Under the pieces are notes generated by a model. The model made no database searches, was not told the origin of the DNA, and saw nothing but the letters and a program-made list of their open reading frames with translations. Source: Mortierella alpina (Eukaryota > Mortierellomycota > Mortierellomycetes > Mortierellales > Mortierellaceae). From it: a stretch of 64,000 nt of DNA. The first letter of the stretch is position 1. Every line of letters begins with the position of its first letter. The position numbers and the translations under genes were made by a program. The stretch spans positions 620,001 to 684,000 of the forward strand of contig JANATF010000001.1 of NCBI GenBank assembly GCA_029449245.1, written 5' to 3'. This document shows positions 1-10,800 of the stretch, one piece after another.

Positions 1-268
1 CCTTGTCAGCTCCCATCGCCAGGGCAGTCCTGAGCGTCTCCTGAGCTTTGGCAGGTCCGCATGAGATGGCAATCACCTCGGCCTTGCCCTTGGCCTTGAC
101 AAGAGCCTCCTTGATCTGAATGGCCTGCTCTGCTCCGATCTCGTCAAAGGGGTTCATCGAGTGCTTCACGTTGGCTGTCTCGACAGCTGTGCCAGCAGCA
201 TTGACGCGAATCTTGACTGCATAGTCAACAACGCGCTTGCACGCGACCATGATGCGGAGGTTGGACAT
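1..268 (-). CDS. ETFB: Electron transfer flavoprotein subunit beta (5' part only)
   Basis: Reading from the ATG at 268 down to the window edge gives 89 codons of the mitochondrial electron-transfer flavoprotein beta subunit. This protein passes electrons from acyl-CoA and other matrix dehydrogenases to ETF-ubiquinone oxidoreductase. Visible family features are the start [19 protein letters not shown], the segment [15 protein letters not shown], and [21 protein letters not shown], which forms part of the nucleotide-binding Rossmann-like fold. No intron is seen in the visible part, and the 3' end lies outside the window. There is no obvious N-terminal presequence, which is usual for this subunit. 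The start codon lies 187 bp from the left boundary of the putative inserted element, so the insertion sits in or next to its promoter. Confidence 0.93.
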   Translation of the reverse strand, partial: MSNLRIMVACKRVVDYAVKIRVNAAGTAVETANVKHSMNPFDEIGAEQAIQIKEALVKAKGKAEVIAISCGPAKAQETLRTALAMGADK

Positions 269-454
269 TGTTTAGAGTGTTGTAGGAAATAGGGACAGAG
301 GGAAATGTGAGAGGGGAAAAGAGCGGAGAGAGGGATGAGACAGAGCGTTGCTCGAAAAGATGAGGAATTTGATCTGGCTGATCCTTTTTCGTCACTTCCC
401 CGGATCGTTGCGGGGGATCACGTGTAAATTACACTATCGTAGTCATTAAGGAAC

Positions 455-466
455 CTATAGGCTGGC
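455..466. repeat. Left copy of 12-bp direct repeat (candidate target-site duplication)
   Basis: CTATAGGCTGGC, identical to 7471-7482. CTATAG is itself palindromic, so the exact element edge could be a few bases either way. Confidence 0.55.
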
Positions 467-560
467 GCTGGGAGCAGAGCGGAATCTTCGCTCCAACGAG
501 CAGCTCGCTCCAAGCGAGCGAAAGGCGAAACTTTTGTGTCGCTCGCTCCATTCATACTTT
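467..560. repeat. Left terminal region of the putative element
   Basis: It begins GCTGGGAGCAGAGCGG and is rich in CTCGCTC/GAGCGAG motifs in both orientations, so it can form hairpins. It aligns loosely with the reverse complement of 7381-7470: shared TGGGAGC, then TCGCTC(C)AACG, then CTCGCTC, then GAAA near a T-run. The similarity is degenerate and was aligned by eye. Confidence 0.4.
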
Positions 561-994
561 AACTTCAAAGTACACCCCTCTTGCTTGCCTGTCTCTTTCT
601 GTTACTGTTTTCGTGTACATGCCGATACTGTACACCCTACTCTGATACTCGACGCCTCCCCATGATAAAGTAATAAGCACAATGGCACAGACCGCATCCT
701 CCTTTGAACGTTAAGTCGAAGCATGGTATGAGGAGCAAGGATGGCACTTTGACGAACACAACGACTTTGTCGATAAGAATGGTCAGTCACCACATCACTG
801 CTGCGACTTTTAGCGCCTGGCCAGCAACCAGTTGTCACCCCTGCCTAACCCTTACGACAAACCCGATCCATATCGAAAGGGATCTCGACAATCGCACTAG
901 TGACAAGAAACATTACGAGTTCGTTCAATGTATTATAGAATGAGGTCCTTCTAGATACTGGACCAGAAAATTAACCATTAACCATTTCTTATCT

Positions 995-1252
995 TCAAGG
1001 CTGTCTTCTTTTCTCGGCACTTGACTCGAGCCTTACAGGAAGAGGATCAGGATTCAGGGCTTGCGTCCCATCACTCCTCAGGTTCTCTATGAACTCAAAG
1101 AGTTTCCTAGCACGAAAGTCATGCTGAAGCTGCTCAAGATGTTCTTCCTCTGTGAAGAGCACGTTGCAAAGACACTGCAAAAGTGCATTAGCAAAGCAAC
1201 GGTTGCCCATGTTGTAAAGGCCATGGTTGCCGGACATTGGGTTGACGGACAT
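995..1252 (-). pseudogene. Ubiquitin-specific protease fragment (Cys box only)
   Basis: From an ATG at 1252 the minus strand reads 85 codons, including HGLYNMGNRCFANALLQCL. This matches the Cys box of ubiquitin-specific proteases (USP/UCH, GLxNxGNxCxxNAxLQxL), with the catalytic Cys and the oxyanion Asn both present. A helical stretch and ALNPDPLP follow, then a possible donor (GTAAGG). No continuation with the USP catalytic His box is recognisable downstream to the element edge, and no convincing upstream exon is seen. It is therefore best read as a truncated or decayed gene fragment captured in the element. A short expressed protein cannot be excluded. Confidence 0.4.
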
Positions 1253-1898
1253 TGCAGAATAGTTTTGGTTGATATCTGTAATCGTGACAATAGAACACTT
1301 GCAAAAGGAAGACGAGGGTGTAAACTGAAGAGTGTCGGCGTGAAAAACGATCGTTGATTCGACACAGTGCACGCGGCGAGAATGGCACAGACTCCACCGT
1401 CCTGCAACAATAGCATTTTAAGATTGCGCACTATAGACGATGGTTGCTGCAACCTCCATCTCTGGTGCGTGCGCCCGCCAGACGGACATGTGAGGTGATT
1501 CGGCTTGATGGTCGTGGTAAACGATATAAGCAATCAGTCTAGCAGTGACGCGCGCGTCCGGACTCTACTTTGTTCCCATGTATTTGTCAGAAACGGTCTT
1601 TCTGTGATCTGGAGTGATCGTTGGAGAAAGCTCAACCTCGCGTCCGGACGCTTGCACTACTCTTGGAATATACAGTAAATATCGGTCCTTATCAATACGA
1701 GCTCCATGAAGTACCATCTCCTTGTCTGCAATGCTCCTGGATCCAGGCTAAAAGTCCAGTAGTGACGAGACACCACAGCGCGGACAATGTATGCTGCATG
1801 TTCTTTAAGTGATGCCTCTAAGTTGTGGTAAAACCCCGAGCTGCTTTCCTCTTTGTTTGGGCCAAAAGTAATATATCTTATTCTTACGATCCCTTTCA
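1253..1898. other. No supported gene; upstream DNA of the fusion gene
   Basis: No convincing open frame or RNA gene is seen here. It lies between the protease fragment and the tandem repeats that lead into the PIN-Fanzor gene. Confidence 0.5.
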
Positions 1899-2147
1899 TT
1901 TTTGCCGTATCTTTTCACCATCATCCCATCCTTTCATAACGCTCGCACCCCGACCCTGCCTTCGCCTTCATTCTCACATAGTTCTCATTTTTCCGTATCT
2001 TTTCACCATCATCCTATCCTTTCATAACGCTCGCACTCTGACCCTGCCTTCACCTTCATTCTTCACATAGTTCTCATTTTTGCCGTATCGTTTCACCATC
2101 ATCCCACCTTTTCAAAACGCTCGCACTCCGAACAAACACTTTCAGTC
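1899..2147. repeat. 89-bp tandem repeat, 2.8 copies, ending at the fusion-gene start
   Basis: Units begin at 1899, 1988 and 2077, a period of exactly 89 bp. Each unit opens with a T-run followed by CCGTAT(C/CG)TTTCACC and CCTTTCATAACGCTCGCAC. The third copy is truncated and runs straight into the ATG at 2148. The pyrimidine-rich units probably form the promoter or 5' leader of the gene. Confidence 0.9.
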
Positions 2148-5100
2148 ATGGGTCTACATGGCTTTTTCCAGTTCCTAGAAGAGTTTGACATACAGGGACA
2201 GCGCATGTCCCCGGAGGAGACCAGGACCCATGTCGTTCAACTAGACCTGTTTGGTTGCTATTATTTTTTCATAAAGCACTGGCTGGTCGAAGAAGACATG
2301 CGTAGACTGAAAAGGACGCGACAGCAACAAAAGCAACAGCAACAAGGTCCCCCCAGGCTCTATATAAACGAGAACGACCCTTCCAGGCTATCCACGACCC
2401 CCCCACGAGCGTCAACTCACCAGCCTGTTGTGCATGCATTACACCGCATGCTTACAAAACATTTTTCGCCTGAACTTACTCGAATCCACGCCGGTGACAA
2501 GTTCTCCACGACCCAAAAGAACGTAGGGCAAGAAGACCGCGCCAAGCAGAAGGAGACCAATCTCCAAAAGCTTGCCTCTGCTGTGGACCAGTTACCACGT
2601 CAAGGGCAGCGAAAGCGGCGCAAGGCTTTCTGCAGCATCCGAAGGCAGCTCACAGCTTGCCGGCCTGTCCGGCATTCGGATATCAACAACATCGTCACCG
2701 GGCTACGGGCACTCGGTTGGAACGTTTGTGAATGCCCTGGGGAGAGTGATGTGTGTGTTGCGCGTCACCTCTGTGGGGTCCAGGCGGTTCCAGCGTCTGT
2801 GGATTCAGATCTGTTTCTGCATTCAACCGTCGATTGTGTGCTAAGGAAGGTCGGCAAGGGCGGCGGCTTCTTTCAGTACAAAGTGGACGACGTCCGCCGG
2901 GGACTCAAGCTGTCGGAGCTTCAATACCTAGTCCTCGGGATGGTGTCCCGCAGTGACTACGCCAAAAACGTCCCCAACATGGGACTGAAGCGAAACTGCA
3001 AGGCAATCCAGGCGCTCAAGTCACCACCAATTCCAGATGGGTATTTCCGCCTTGTTAGCAACCTGTATCGACTACTTCAAGATCATGTTATCCAGCTTTG
3101 CGGAGACGACGCCGCGGAAACTCCGAGTCCGCTGGGCATCCTTTACGATCTCGTAGAGGATGCCATAAGCTACGTGCATCAAATTCAAGTCAGTCTCCTC
3201 GAGTCCGAGGAGCCCGAGGAGCCCCCTACCAGCGCGGATGCAGACACTCCAATGGAGGCAGCCGAGGACGAGGCCGAGGCCGATGAGCAAGAGACGGCCA
3301 AGACTGGTCTCGAGTGGGAGGCGCCCGATGAGCGCGTCAATGGTATGCTTTTGAAGCTCACCAGCCTGGCGAACATCATCAAGTGCCGATTCGACGCTGC
3401 TAAAGAGCAGGACAGGCTTGCTGGCGAGGCTCCGCACTCTCCAATATCGTTCGAAATCGATGGTGACATGCCCGCGACCCTTCTGCAGCTGACGTTTGAT
3501 GCCAAGACGCTCCTGATGGAGGCGACAACCATCTTGACGCAGCTTCTTGATGACTACAAAAAAGCTGTTAAAGTCAAGCTGGACACGTCAGCGTCCTGGG
3601 ACATCTTCGTGTGTCAAAAGGAAGACCACAGGCCGCCGCCTGAACAAGAGAGTCGACAACATGAACTTGAGAAGCAATACAAGACCTACCTCGAGCTCCT
3701 GGGGTTCGTGGTACCTTTGGGTTTGGACGAGCACCCTGTAGATGATGCAGAAACGACCGGAATTTCGAGGTAAGAGGAACACATGGGCACTTTTTTTTAC
3801 TTTTTTTGTCAACGGGCGTTTGCAGCTGGATGTGCATTAACCCCCTCCCCTTCCTTTTTTCTTTTCTTTTTTTCTCAAGGCCCTTTCCCAAAAAGATCTA
3901 TGCTGCTCACTTGGTCGATTTGACAAGAACGCAAGGTGGTGCTCCTTCATCAGTCCCCCCGCAGCCGCCTCCTGGTCCAACTCCGTCATCACCCAGCCCT
4001 GGGGGGTCCAAGGCAAAGTCGAAGCAGAAGCAGAAGCAGAAGCAAAAGCCCAAGGAGCCGCCCAAGGAGCCGCCCAAGAGGAAGTTGTCCCAGAAACAGC
4101 TTGCAGCCCAGAAGGCACGAGAGGAGAAGAAAAAGGAGAAAGAGGCCAAGAAGCTGGCTGCCAAGAAGGAGAAGGAGGCGAAGAAGCTGGAGGCCAAGAA
4201 GCTTCGACAGGAGGAGAAGAAGAAAGAGAAGGAAGCGAAGAGGAAAGCTCAGCCTCTGAAACGCCCGTCCAAGAAGATGAAGTACAACAAGAGCAGCAGA
4301 GGCGCGCGGAGCCTCAAGCTTGGGATTACACCTGGATCGGGTAAGACTCTTTAATATTATTTCTTTGAACAAAACGGCCGTGTCTGGATGAAAAAAAAAA
4401 AAACTAGATGACTGACAATGAACCCCCTCATAATATAGAGTCAAAGGTCAAGAGGGTGACAAGTGTTGCCACAAAAACCAAAAAAGCCCTGCAAAAGGCT
4501 CACGGCTTGGTGACGCTTGAGACCGGCTCCATCCGAGGCTTGTTGGCCGAGAATGTCCGGGTTGCCCACAAGATGTACAGTCAAAAGTACAACTTGGAAG
4601 GAGCCTCCGTGACAGATCTCGACAACATTTCTGTCCGAATCGAGCAGACGATGGAGCAGGTGGTGGACTTTATGAATAACAGTCGCCGCTGGATCCACCT
4701 TACCATCGACCTGCTGATCTCCAGGGAGATCGCGATCGCCAGGGACCTTGGCGAAGACCATGAATCCCCGGTCCTCATGGCTCTGCTCCACCAGACGACG
4801 TGCCAGAATATTGTAGGAGGGATTGGGAGATATCTCAGAATGTCTTGGAACGAACTCATTGTCGAGGATGAGAAGATGCTATCTACAGAGGCCGAGGACC
4901 AGCCGCAGCAGGAGGACGTCGAGATGGAACCCACTGAGGAAACCGAAGATCGTGAGGAGCCAGAGGACGTCGAGATGAGTGTCGCTGACCCAGCAGAGGG
5001 CCAAACTCCTGCAGTTTCCGAGGCTGCGAGCTGGCAACAAAATCCAGAGGATGAGAGCCAGCAAGACCCCGATGCTGAGGATCAACCTCAGCAAGACCCC

Positions 5101-7315
5101 GGTACCGATGATCAACTTCAACAAGGCCTCGAGGCCGAACCTGAGGGCCAACAGCAAGACATCGAGGCTGCGGTGGTACATCCAGTCAAGGCCGTCAACT
5201 ACAATCGAGTGGCGATTAATGCCGTGATGGATGTCTACCGGTCTATAGGGCACACTGGAACGGCTGCCGTTCTCCCGAACCCTCCATGCACTGTGACAAG
5301 TGTTTTCTATACAGTGGTCAGTGAAATCGCTGCAGAGCTCGGTCAGTTCTACACTCGGCTAGAGTTTGAGCTGCTCTTAAAGGTAAATAACTCGAACGCC
5401 GCTCTTGCCACAAACACACAAATGCACTAGATGCATACATATGTCAAGACAGAGAGACTCACTCACATACTTTACACTTGTTCCTCTTAGGTGAACGACT
5501 TTCTCAGGCGCCAGGGCAAGGAGGAGCGAGAGGAGCACAGCGAGCTGAGGGACAAGATAAGCCTTTGGTTCCGCAGAAACCTAATGCTGCCAAAAGGGGA
5601 GAGATGGAACTTGTACCCCCAGGCTGGCTTTCAGGAGGGCTACGTGACATTCAGCGAGTTGGGCCTACTCGAGGTGCTCTGGGCTAAAGGCGGTGAGACG
5701 ACGCCACTGATGAAGATGTTCTTTGGCAACAGGGACGACATGCATGACTTGACTTTCCACCTGTTTGTGCACCACACAAATCATGCGCGTCGTACAATGC
5801 CGCTGCACGAGTACATGCGGTTGAAAGAGATGCCGCCTGAGAACTGTAAGTCTAGCCTTGACATGAAGCGCTACAGCTATCTCTTTATGGATATGCGATC
5901 AAAGGCTGTTGCTGACATTAATTTTCTGCGCTCTTTTTTGTTGCCTAGTGACCGAAGGACAGAAGCGACTCCTCATCAAAAAGTTCCAAGTGACGACTGG
6001 CACCATCAGGACTAATGGTCGAGTCGTGCAGGCGATTGCCAGCAATACCAAACGCAAAGCGAAAAAGGCCGACAGCCAAGTCGCTGGTTCTGCCCAAACC
6101 AATCCCCTGCAGCCAGCTACCTCAGGCGAGGCGTTGGCCTCTCAGCAGACTGTTGCTCCGAAGCGCAAGTCGGTCTTGGACGACATTCCATACCTCCACA
6201 AGTGGTTGGCCGATCCTGCAAATCGCCAGAAGCACTTTCCTGTGCGTGTTGGTAATCCGACCGGTACTGGCAATGTCGCTGTCATCGGGATCGACTTGGG
6301 AGTTGTCGTTCCATGCGCTGTAGCGGCTCTCTACGCCCCCTCACGAGACCGTGAGGTTGTCAACGCCATCGTTACCCAGCGATCGATGTACGAGTCCAGC
6401 AATCGGTTTGCTCGCAGCCTTCGACTCTCCAAGTCAAAGCCAGTCAGCTCAGACAACCTGAGTTGTGGTCTATCTGCCTCGATCCGACAGACACATGGAG
6501 CGCCAATTGAACTCCCCAGCATCAGCGAATACGAGTCTAGTATTCCTGATCGGCAGTCCCCTGAGCCCAACGATGTGGTGGAGTATGCGCTATGGCTCAA
6601 GACGCACCAACTGGCCATGCTCAGCTTTTACCAGTCGGCGGGGTTCAAACGGAAGCAGTGGGCCAACCGCCGTGCCAAGCGAGCAGACTATGAGCAGGTG
6701 CTGAACGTTGTCCTCAGAACGATCGGCACCCGGACAGGCGATGTACAGCGGAGTCCTGGGCTGGATGTCGTTGTCGTTCTTGGCGATGGGCAGTTTGAGG
6801 GTGTCCGTGGACGAGCCTCCTTCCACGAGAAGGTCGCCGAGTTTTTGTACCAAAAGGTGATTCTTTTTTTTTTTTTTTCTATTGGCAGCTCCTCTTTTTT
6901 TCTATTGGCTCGACCTTGACTGATATGAGACTGACACAATTTTCCTATCTTACATCGTACCTGAAAGCTGACGGCTCTTGGCATCCCGGTCACCAAAGTG
7001 GATGAGTACAAGACCAGCAGCGTGTGCCCTCGCTGCGATGCTGCCGTCACGAAGGAGATGCGCAGGGTTACCTGCACGGCCTGCAATATGCCGATGCATA
7101 GAGATAGCGCGGGAGCGCACAATATCGCTCGCATCGGCATGGCCCAGCTCCTCCAACAACCAAGGCCGGCGTCCCTCCGACGACCCACCCAGGTCCAACC
7201 CGCAGCCCAGGCTGAAGAGGAAGATGAAGGAGACTTTGCCCAGGCTGAAGAGGAGGATGAAGGAGACTTTGCCCAGGCTGAAGAGGAGGATGAAGAAGAC
7301 TTTGGTCTCGATTAA
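2148..7315 (+). CDS. XPG/FEN1-like PIN nuclease fused to Fanzor (TnpB-like RuvC) nuclease
   Basis: Six exons (2148-3769, 3880-4340, 4439-5382, 5491-5845, 5949-6856, 6968-7315) splice in frame to 1545 residues. Residues 1-300 resemble the XPG/FEN1 (Rad2) nuclease core. The metal-binding acids can all be placed: D33 (QLDLFG), D117, E199 and D201 (CPGESDVC), D219 and D221 (SVDSDLF), and D270 before a helix-hairpin-helix-like segment (NVPNMGLKR). Residues about 585-680 are a Lys-rich linker and about 846-936 are Gln/Asp/Glu-rich. A Fanzor/TnpB-type C-terminus follows. It has a beta segment TGTIRTNGRVVQAI, RuvC-I D1243 (VIGIDLGVVV), a RuvC-II candidate GDGQFE (D1407 or E1411), a zinc ribbon (C1450, C1453, C1466, C1469) and RuvC-III D1476 (HRDSAGAHNIA). 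Known Fanzors are RNA-guided DNA endonucleases; FEN1/XPG enzymes cut DNA flaps and bubbles. Both sites look intact. Inference: one chromatin-directed protein with two DNA-cleaving activities. An acidic repeat tail ends the protein. Confidence 0.85.
7205..7303 (+). repeat. Three tandem 33-bp repeats encoding an acidic 11-residue tail motif
   Basis: Units 7205-7237, 7238-7270 and 7271-7303 encode AQAEEEDEGDF three times (the last with a Glu for Gly) at the C-terminus of the PIN-Fanzor protein. They are nearly identical in DNA, which suggests recent slippage or selection for the acidic tail. Confidence 0.9.
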
Positions 7316-7380
7316 GCGGCGTGAAGCGTCGCAACAATTTGTAGAATAACGGGCGTCTTCCGGCCTTCGGGTTGGGGATG

Positions 7381-7470
7381 CCTCTACAGTAAGTGTAAAT
7401 CTTTTCACCTGCGAGAACGACGAGCGAGCGTTGAGCGACCTTTGCTAACATTTATTCGCTCCCATCCCTA
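7381..7470. repeat. Right terminal region of the putative element
   Basis: Read in reverse complement it starts TAGGGATGGGAGCGAAT and continues with GTCGCTCAACGCTCGCTC, echoing the left end. It lies just past the Fanzor stop codon. In known Fanzor and TnpB loci this is the place that encodes the guide RNA scaffold (established for those systems, not shown here). Confidence 0.4.
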
Positions 7471-7482
7471 CTATAGGCTGGC
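7471..7482. repeat. Right copy of 12-bp direct repeat (candidate target-site duplication)
   Basis: CTATAGGCTGGC, identical to 455-466. Joining the two flanks at one copy would restore an ordinary short intergenic region between ETFB and the calcium channel gene. Confidence 0.55.
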
Positions 7483-7849
7483 AATGTACGCCTCATCCTC
7501 TTTGATCTGCTCCTGTAACATATCTATCATTCAGCCATCATATTCAAGAAGAAAGCAAGAGGATAATGGGATTAGTAAAGGGCTCTGCGACTATCCTACA
7601 TCGATCTCCCTTGGGCAAGCCAGAAAAATGACAGGCCAGTTGCGTACTAAACCAAGTGGCTCCTTCAACACCAAAGCCAGACTGAGGAGACCCAGGGCGC
7701 TGCTCCGACATAAAGTCCATGCTGTCCGACTGTCCCGATAGCCGATTAAACGAGTCCCGCCTACCATTGACAAGACAAGAAACGAGGCTACATAAGTACT
7801 TTGTCGCAGAGCAGCTAGATAGACAGACAAACAAGAAGGAACTACACAT
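7483..7849. other. 3' flank of the calcium channel gene; no gene seen
   Basis: This lies downstream (on the minus strand) of the Cch1 stop codon and probably holds its 3' untranslated region. No other coding or RNA feature was recognised. Confidence 0.6.
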
Positions 7850-10800
7850 CTACACATCCCAGGTAACATACTCGTAAAAATCCCAGCCATTAGAGTCGTT
7901 AGAACCTATTGAGAGCATGGTGTTGGTCGACACCCCTCCCACGGGAGACATATCCTCGTCCGCATGAAAGCTGGAGTGGCCCTTGGAGAAATCCAGCAGG
8001 GGCGACGGCAAGAACGACGACCGCCCAGTGGGAGACGACGTCAGCATGGGTGAGGTGTCCTGGCGGGAGCTGCGCAACTCATTTCCAATAGATGTGTCAA
8101 TGACAATCCGAGGCACCTCTGGCCGTAACCTTGAGCTTTGCTTCGACCGCCGCTGCTTCAAAAAGCTTCGCCGCGCCACAATGGTCATGAGCAAGTTGTG
8201 GATCGTCTCTCGGGCCACCGCTGCCTTGATCTCCTTGACACGATCGTTTCGCTTGAGGAACTCATCCATGCTAGCATCATTGTCAAAAGGGCTGAATGTA
8301 AGGGCGCTGTGGTAAAGTTAACGGGCAATTAAACCATGCGTCCTCGACAAACTTACCCCAGAGCCTGCTCAATGTCAACGAGGGTGAACGAGAGGATATC
8401 CAAGATGCTGTAAAACGAGATTCCACGCGTGGTACAAGTCGCCATAGCCTCCTTGTAGACAAGATTGTATATGCGACGACGACGATAGACATCCAGCGTA
8501 TCGACTCTGGAAAGCGACTGCTGAAGTCCCTGCAAGTCCAAGTTGGCCTCGAGCACATGCTTCTTTTCGCCCGACTGCGAGGACTCTGGGCCAGAGACGG
8601 TGATCGAAACAGTGTTGGGAGAATGCCCTCCACCATGACGGCCGCTTGGTGTGACTGACAGCCGGCTTAACCTTCGCGCTGACCCAAGACCAAATACTGA
8701 TCGGTGGGTGGATGATCCGCCATGAAGAGACGGTGACGGAGGAGCGTTGGGGTTGTTTAGGTCCTCGGTCGTTGATGAAGCTGCCAGTCTAGAAGAGACA
8801 GAAGAGACAGTAAAGGTCTTGACCAGACTAGGAACACTGTACTCTGGATCAGCATAGACTCTTGTACAGAACCGTCCTTCTAGCGACCGAAGGAACTTTG
8901 ATAGGTGCTTTGGGTCGAAATAGCCCGTGCCTCGAGGATCAAATTGTGCCCATTTCACCTTAAAGTTCCTCAGATCCTCCCGTGTAATTAACGTCGTCAA
9001 GGAGTCCTGCTGGTATGCAAAGGAGAAGTTGCTGATAATGACCGCGATAAACATGTTCAGCAAGATATACGTGCAGACAATGTAAAATGACAGGAACATG
9101 AGGTAGGCCCAGGGCTGAGATCCACAGTCGCTGTCAAGATACGAGGTCATGCTTGGTGTGCACAGTGGCCACTCCACCATCATATCATGCATGACAAAGT
9201 CCCAGTTCTCTCCTGTTGTCATCCGGATGAGCATGAGCATCGTGTTCCCAAACGTTTCAAAGTTGGCGGTAGAAGTCGTAGACGGTCCTAGACGTGTCAT
9301 CCCAAAAAGCTCCCGGAACATAATCGCATAGACCGTGAAGACAACCATGAAGACGGCGGTGATGTTGATGATAGACCCTAGTGCAATCCTATTCGTAATG
9401 GACAGGCGAGTATGGCGGTTGAGAACACGAGCAGAGTGAAGGCGGCACGATCCTTGTAGAAAGGAGTTAACTTACACCAAAGCACGGAAAAGCACCTGCA
9501 ACGAATCGATTCGCTGAGCCAAGCGGAATGAGATGGTGATCAGTAGAAACTTTTCCAGGCGCAGAGTCCATAGCTAGCTCGCGAGGAGGAGTGGACCAGG
9601 TTAGCTGCTGTTGTTGTTGTTTAGTCGGGATGGAGTGGATTTGTGCCACCCTTTGTGTGAGGAGTGTCCGTACCTGATGTCCTATGAAGCGGGGAATGAG
9701 AGTGATCAATGCAAGCGTCGTGATGGCAAAGTCGTACAAGTTCCAGCGCGACAGCCTCCACTGCAGCAGACATATGGAGAGCGAAGAAGAAGGAGTTAGT
9801 GGGTGGGTCGCAGCCAGTGTATGGCAGGATTGCTCTGCAAAGCGTGAAGGAGTGCGCTTTGGTTACCTTATGAAAGCCATAGCCGCACAGCTTGATGGCA
9901 ATCTCCACGGTGTACAAGCCAAGAAATATAAAGTACGAAATGTCCTGGATGTCCGTGAGCAGCGGCGGCTGGTCATAGTGCTGCGAGGCAATCAGAGAGA
10001 CATTCAGCGCGAGAACAGCTGTCATGCCCTTCCACAGAATGCCCTTTTTCTCGATCACCATGTCGTAGCAGATCGCTCTGAACCAGTTCTGAGGTCTGGC
10101 GGGTGTCGCTGTCGGCTTGATCAATCGAAGCTGCCGCCGAAGGTCCAGCCAGCGACGCTGCTCGACCGTCAGGAGCGAGATGCCGTTCCAAGCCTTGAAG
10201 GTCTCGAGGATGACTCCGATAAAGACCTGCACAAAGACGATAGAGCCGATCAGCATGAACAGCAGAAAGTAGAACGAGTTGAAGCGATTGGGCTCGTCAG
10301 TCTGGAAGAAGGGTTGCTCGCCAAGGTGGTTAGGCACTGCGCGGCCAGAATTCATCACTAGGATCCACCCTTCCTGAGAGGCCATCTCAAACAGCGTCAG
10401 GACGGCAGCCTGGATTGTATCGAAGCTGTAGTCGTATGGGTTTTTCCAGGTCCGAGGAATAAGGATGCCGACATCGTCGTTGCCGTCGGGCTTCTTCATG
10501 AACTCGCCGACGCACTCGAACTTGGTTTGGACGCCGTAATCGTTGCAGGAGTAAAAGAAGCCCGCATAGATGTTGACGCCGTAGATGGCAAACGGCCAGA
10601 ACAGTAGCGCTGTCAACACAAGAGCGACCACCATGCGGGGCAAGGCTTTGGCGATAGCCCTAAACATGGCCGAGACACCCTCAAAGTACCGGACAAGACG
10701 GAGCACTCGAAGGCAGGACAGAGCTCGCACCGCACGCGACACGCTGTACAGATGGTCTATCTGCGCAAAAACCATCACGCAGCTCATGAGGACTATGAAC

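Larger units (their letters stand above)
455..7482. mobile_element. Putative 7-kb mobile element carrying a PIN-Fanzor fusion gene
   Basis: The block lies between ETFB and the 3' end of the calcium channel gene. A perfect 12-bp direct repeat, CTATAGGCTGGC, is present at both edges (455-466 and 7471-7482) and looks like a target-site duplication. The DNA just inside the two copies is imperfectly inverted. Both ends carry TGGGAGC near the tip and then TCGCTC(C)AACG with further CTCGCTC motifs. Inside are a broken ubiquitin-protease fragment, an 89-bp tandem repeat and the PIN-Fanzor gene. No transposase is recognisable, so the element would be non-autonomous or would move by another route. Known Fanzor genes often ride in DNA transposons of several superfamilies (established). 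The boundaries themselves are inferred. Confidence 0.5.

Noticed and set aside
602-943. Short open frames on both strands in the left part of the putative element
   Set aside because: They overlap each other, lack known domains and have no convincing splice partners. Only a small protein-like piece is kept as a finding.
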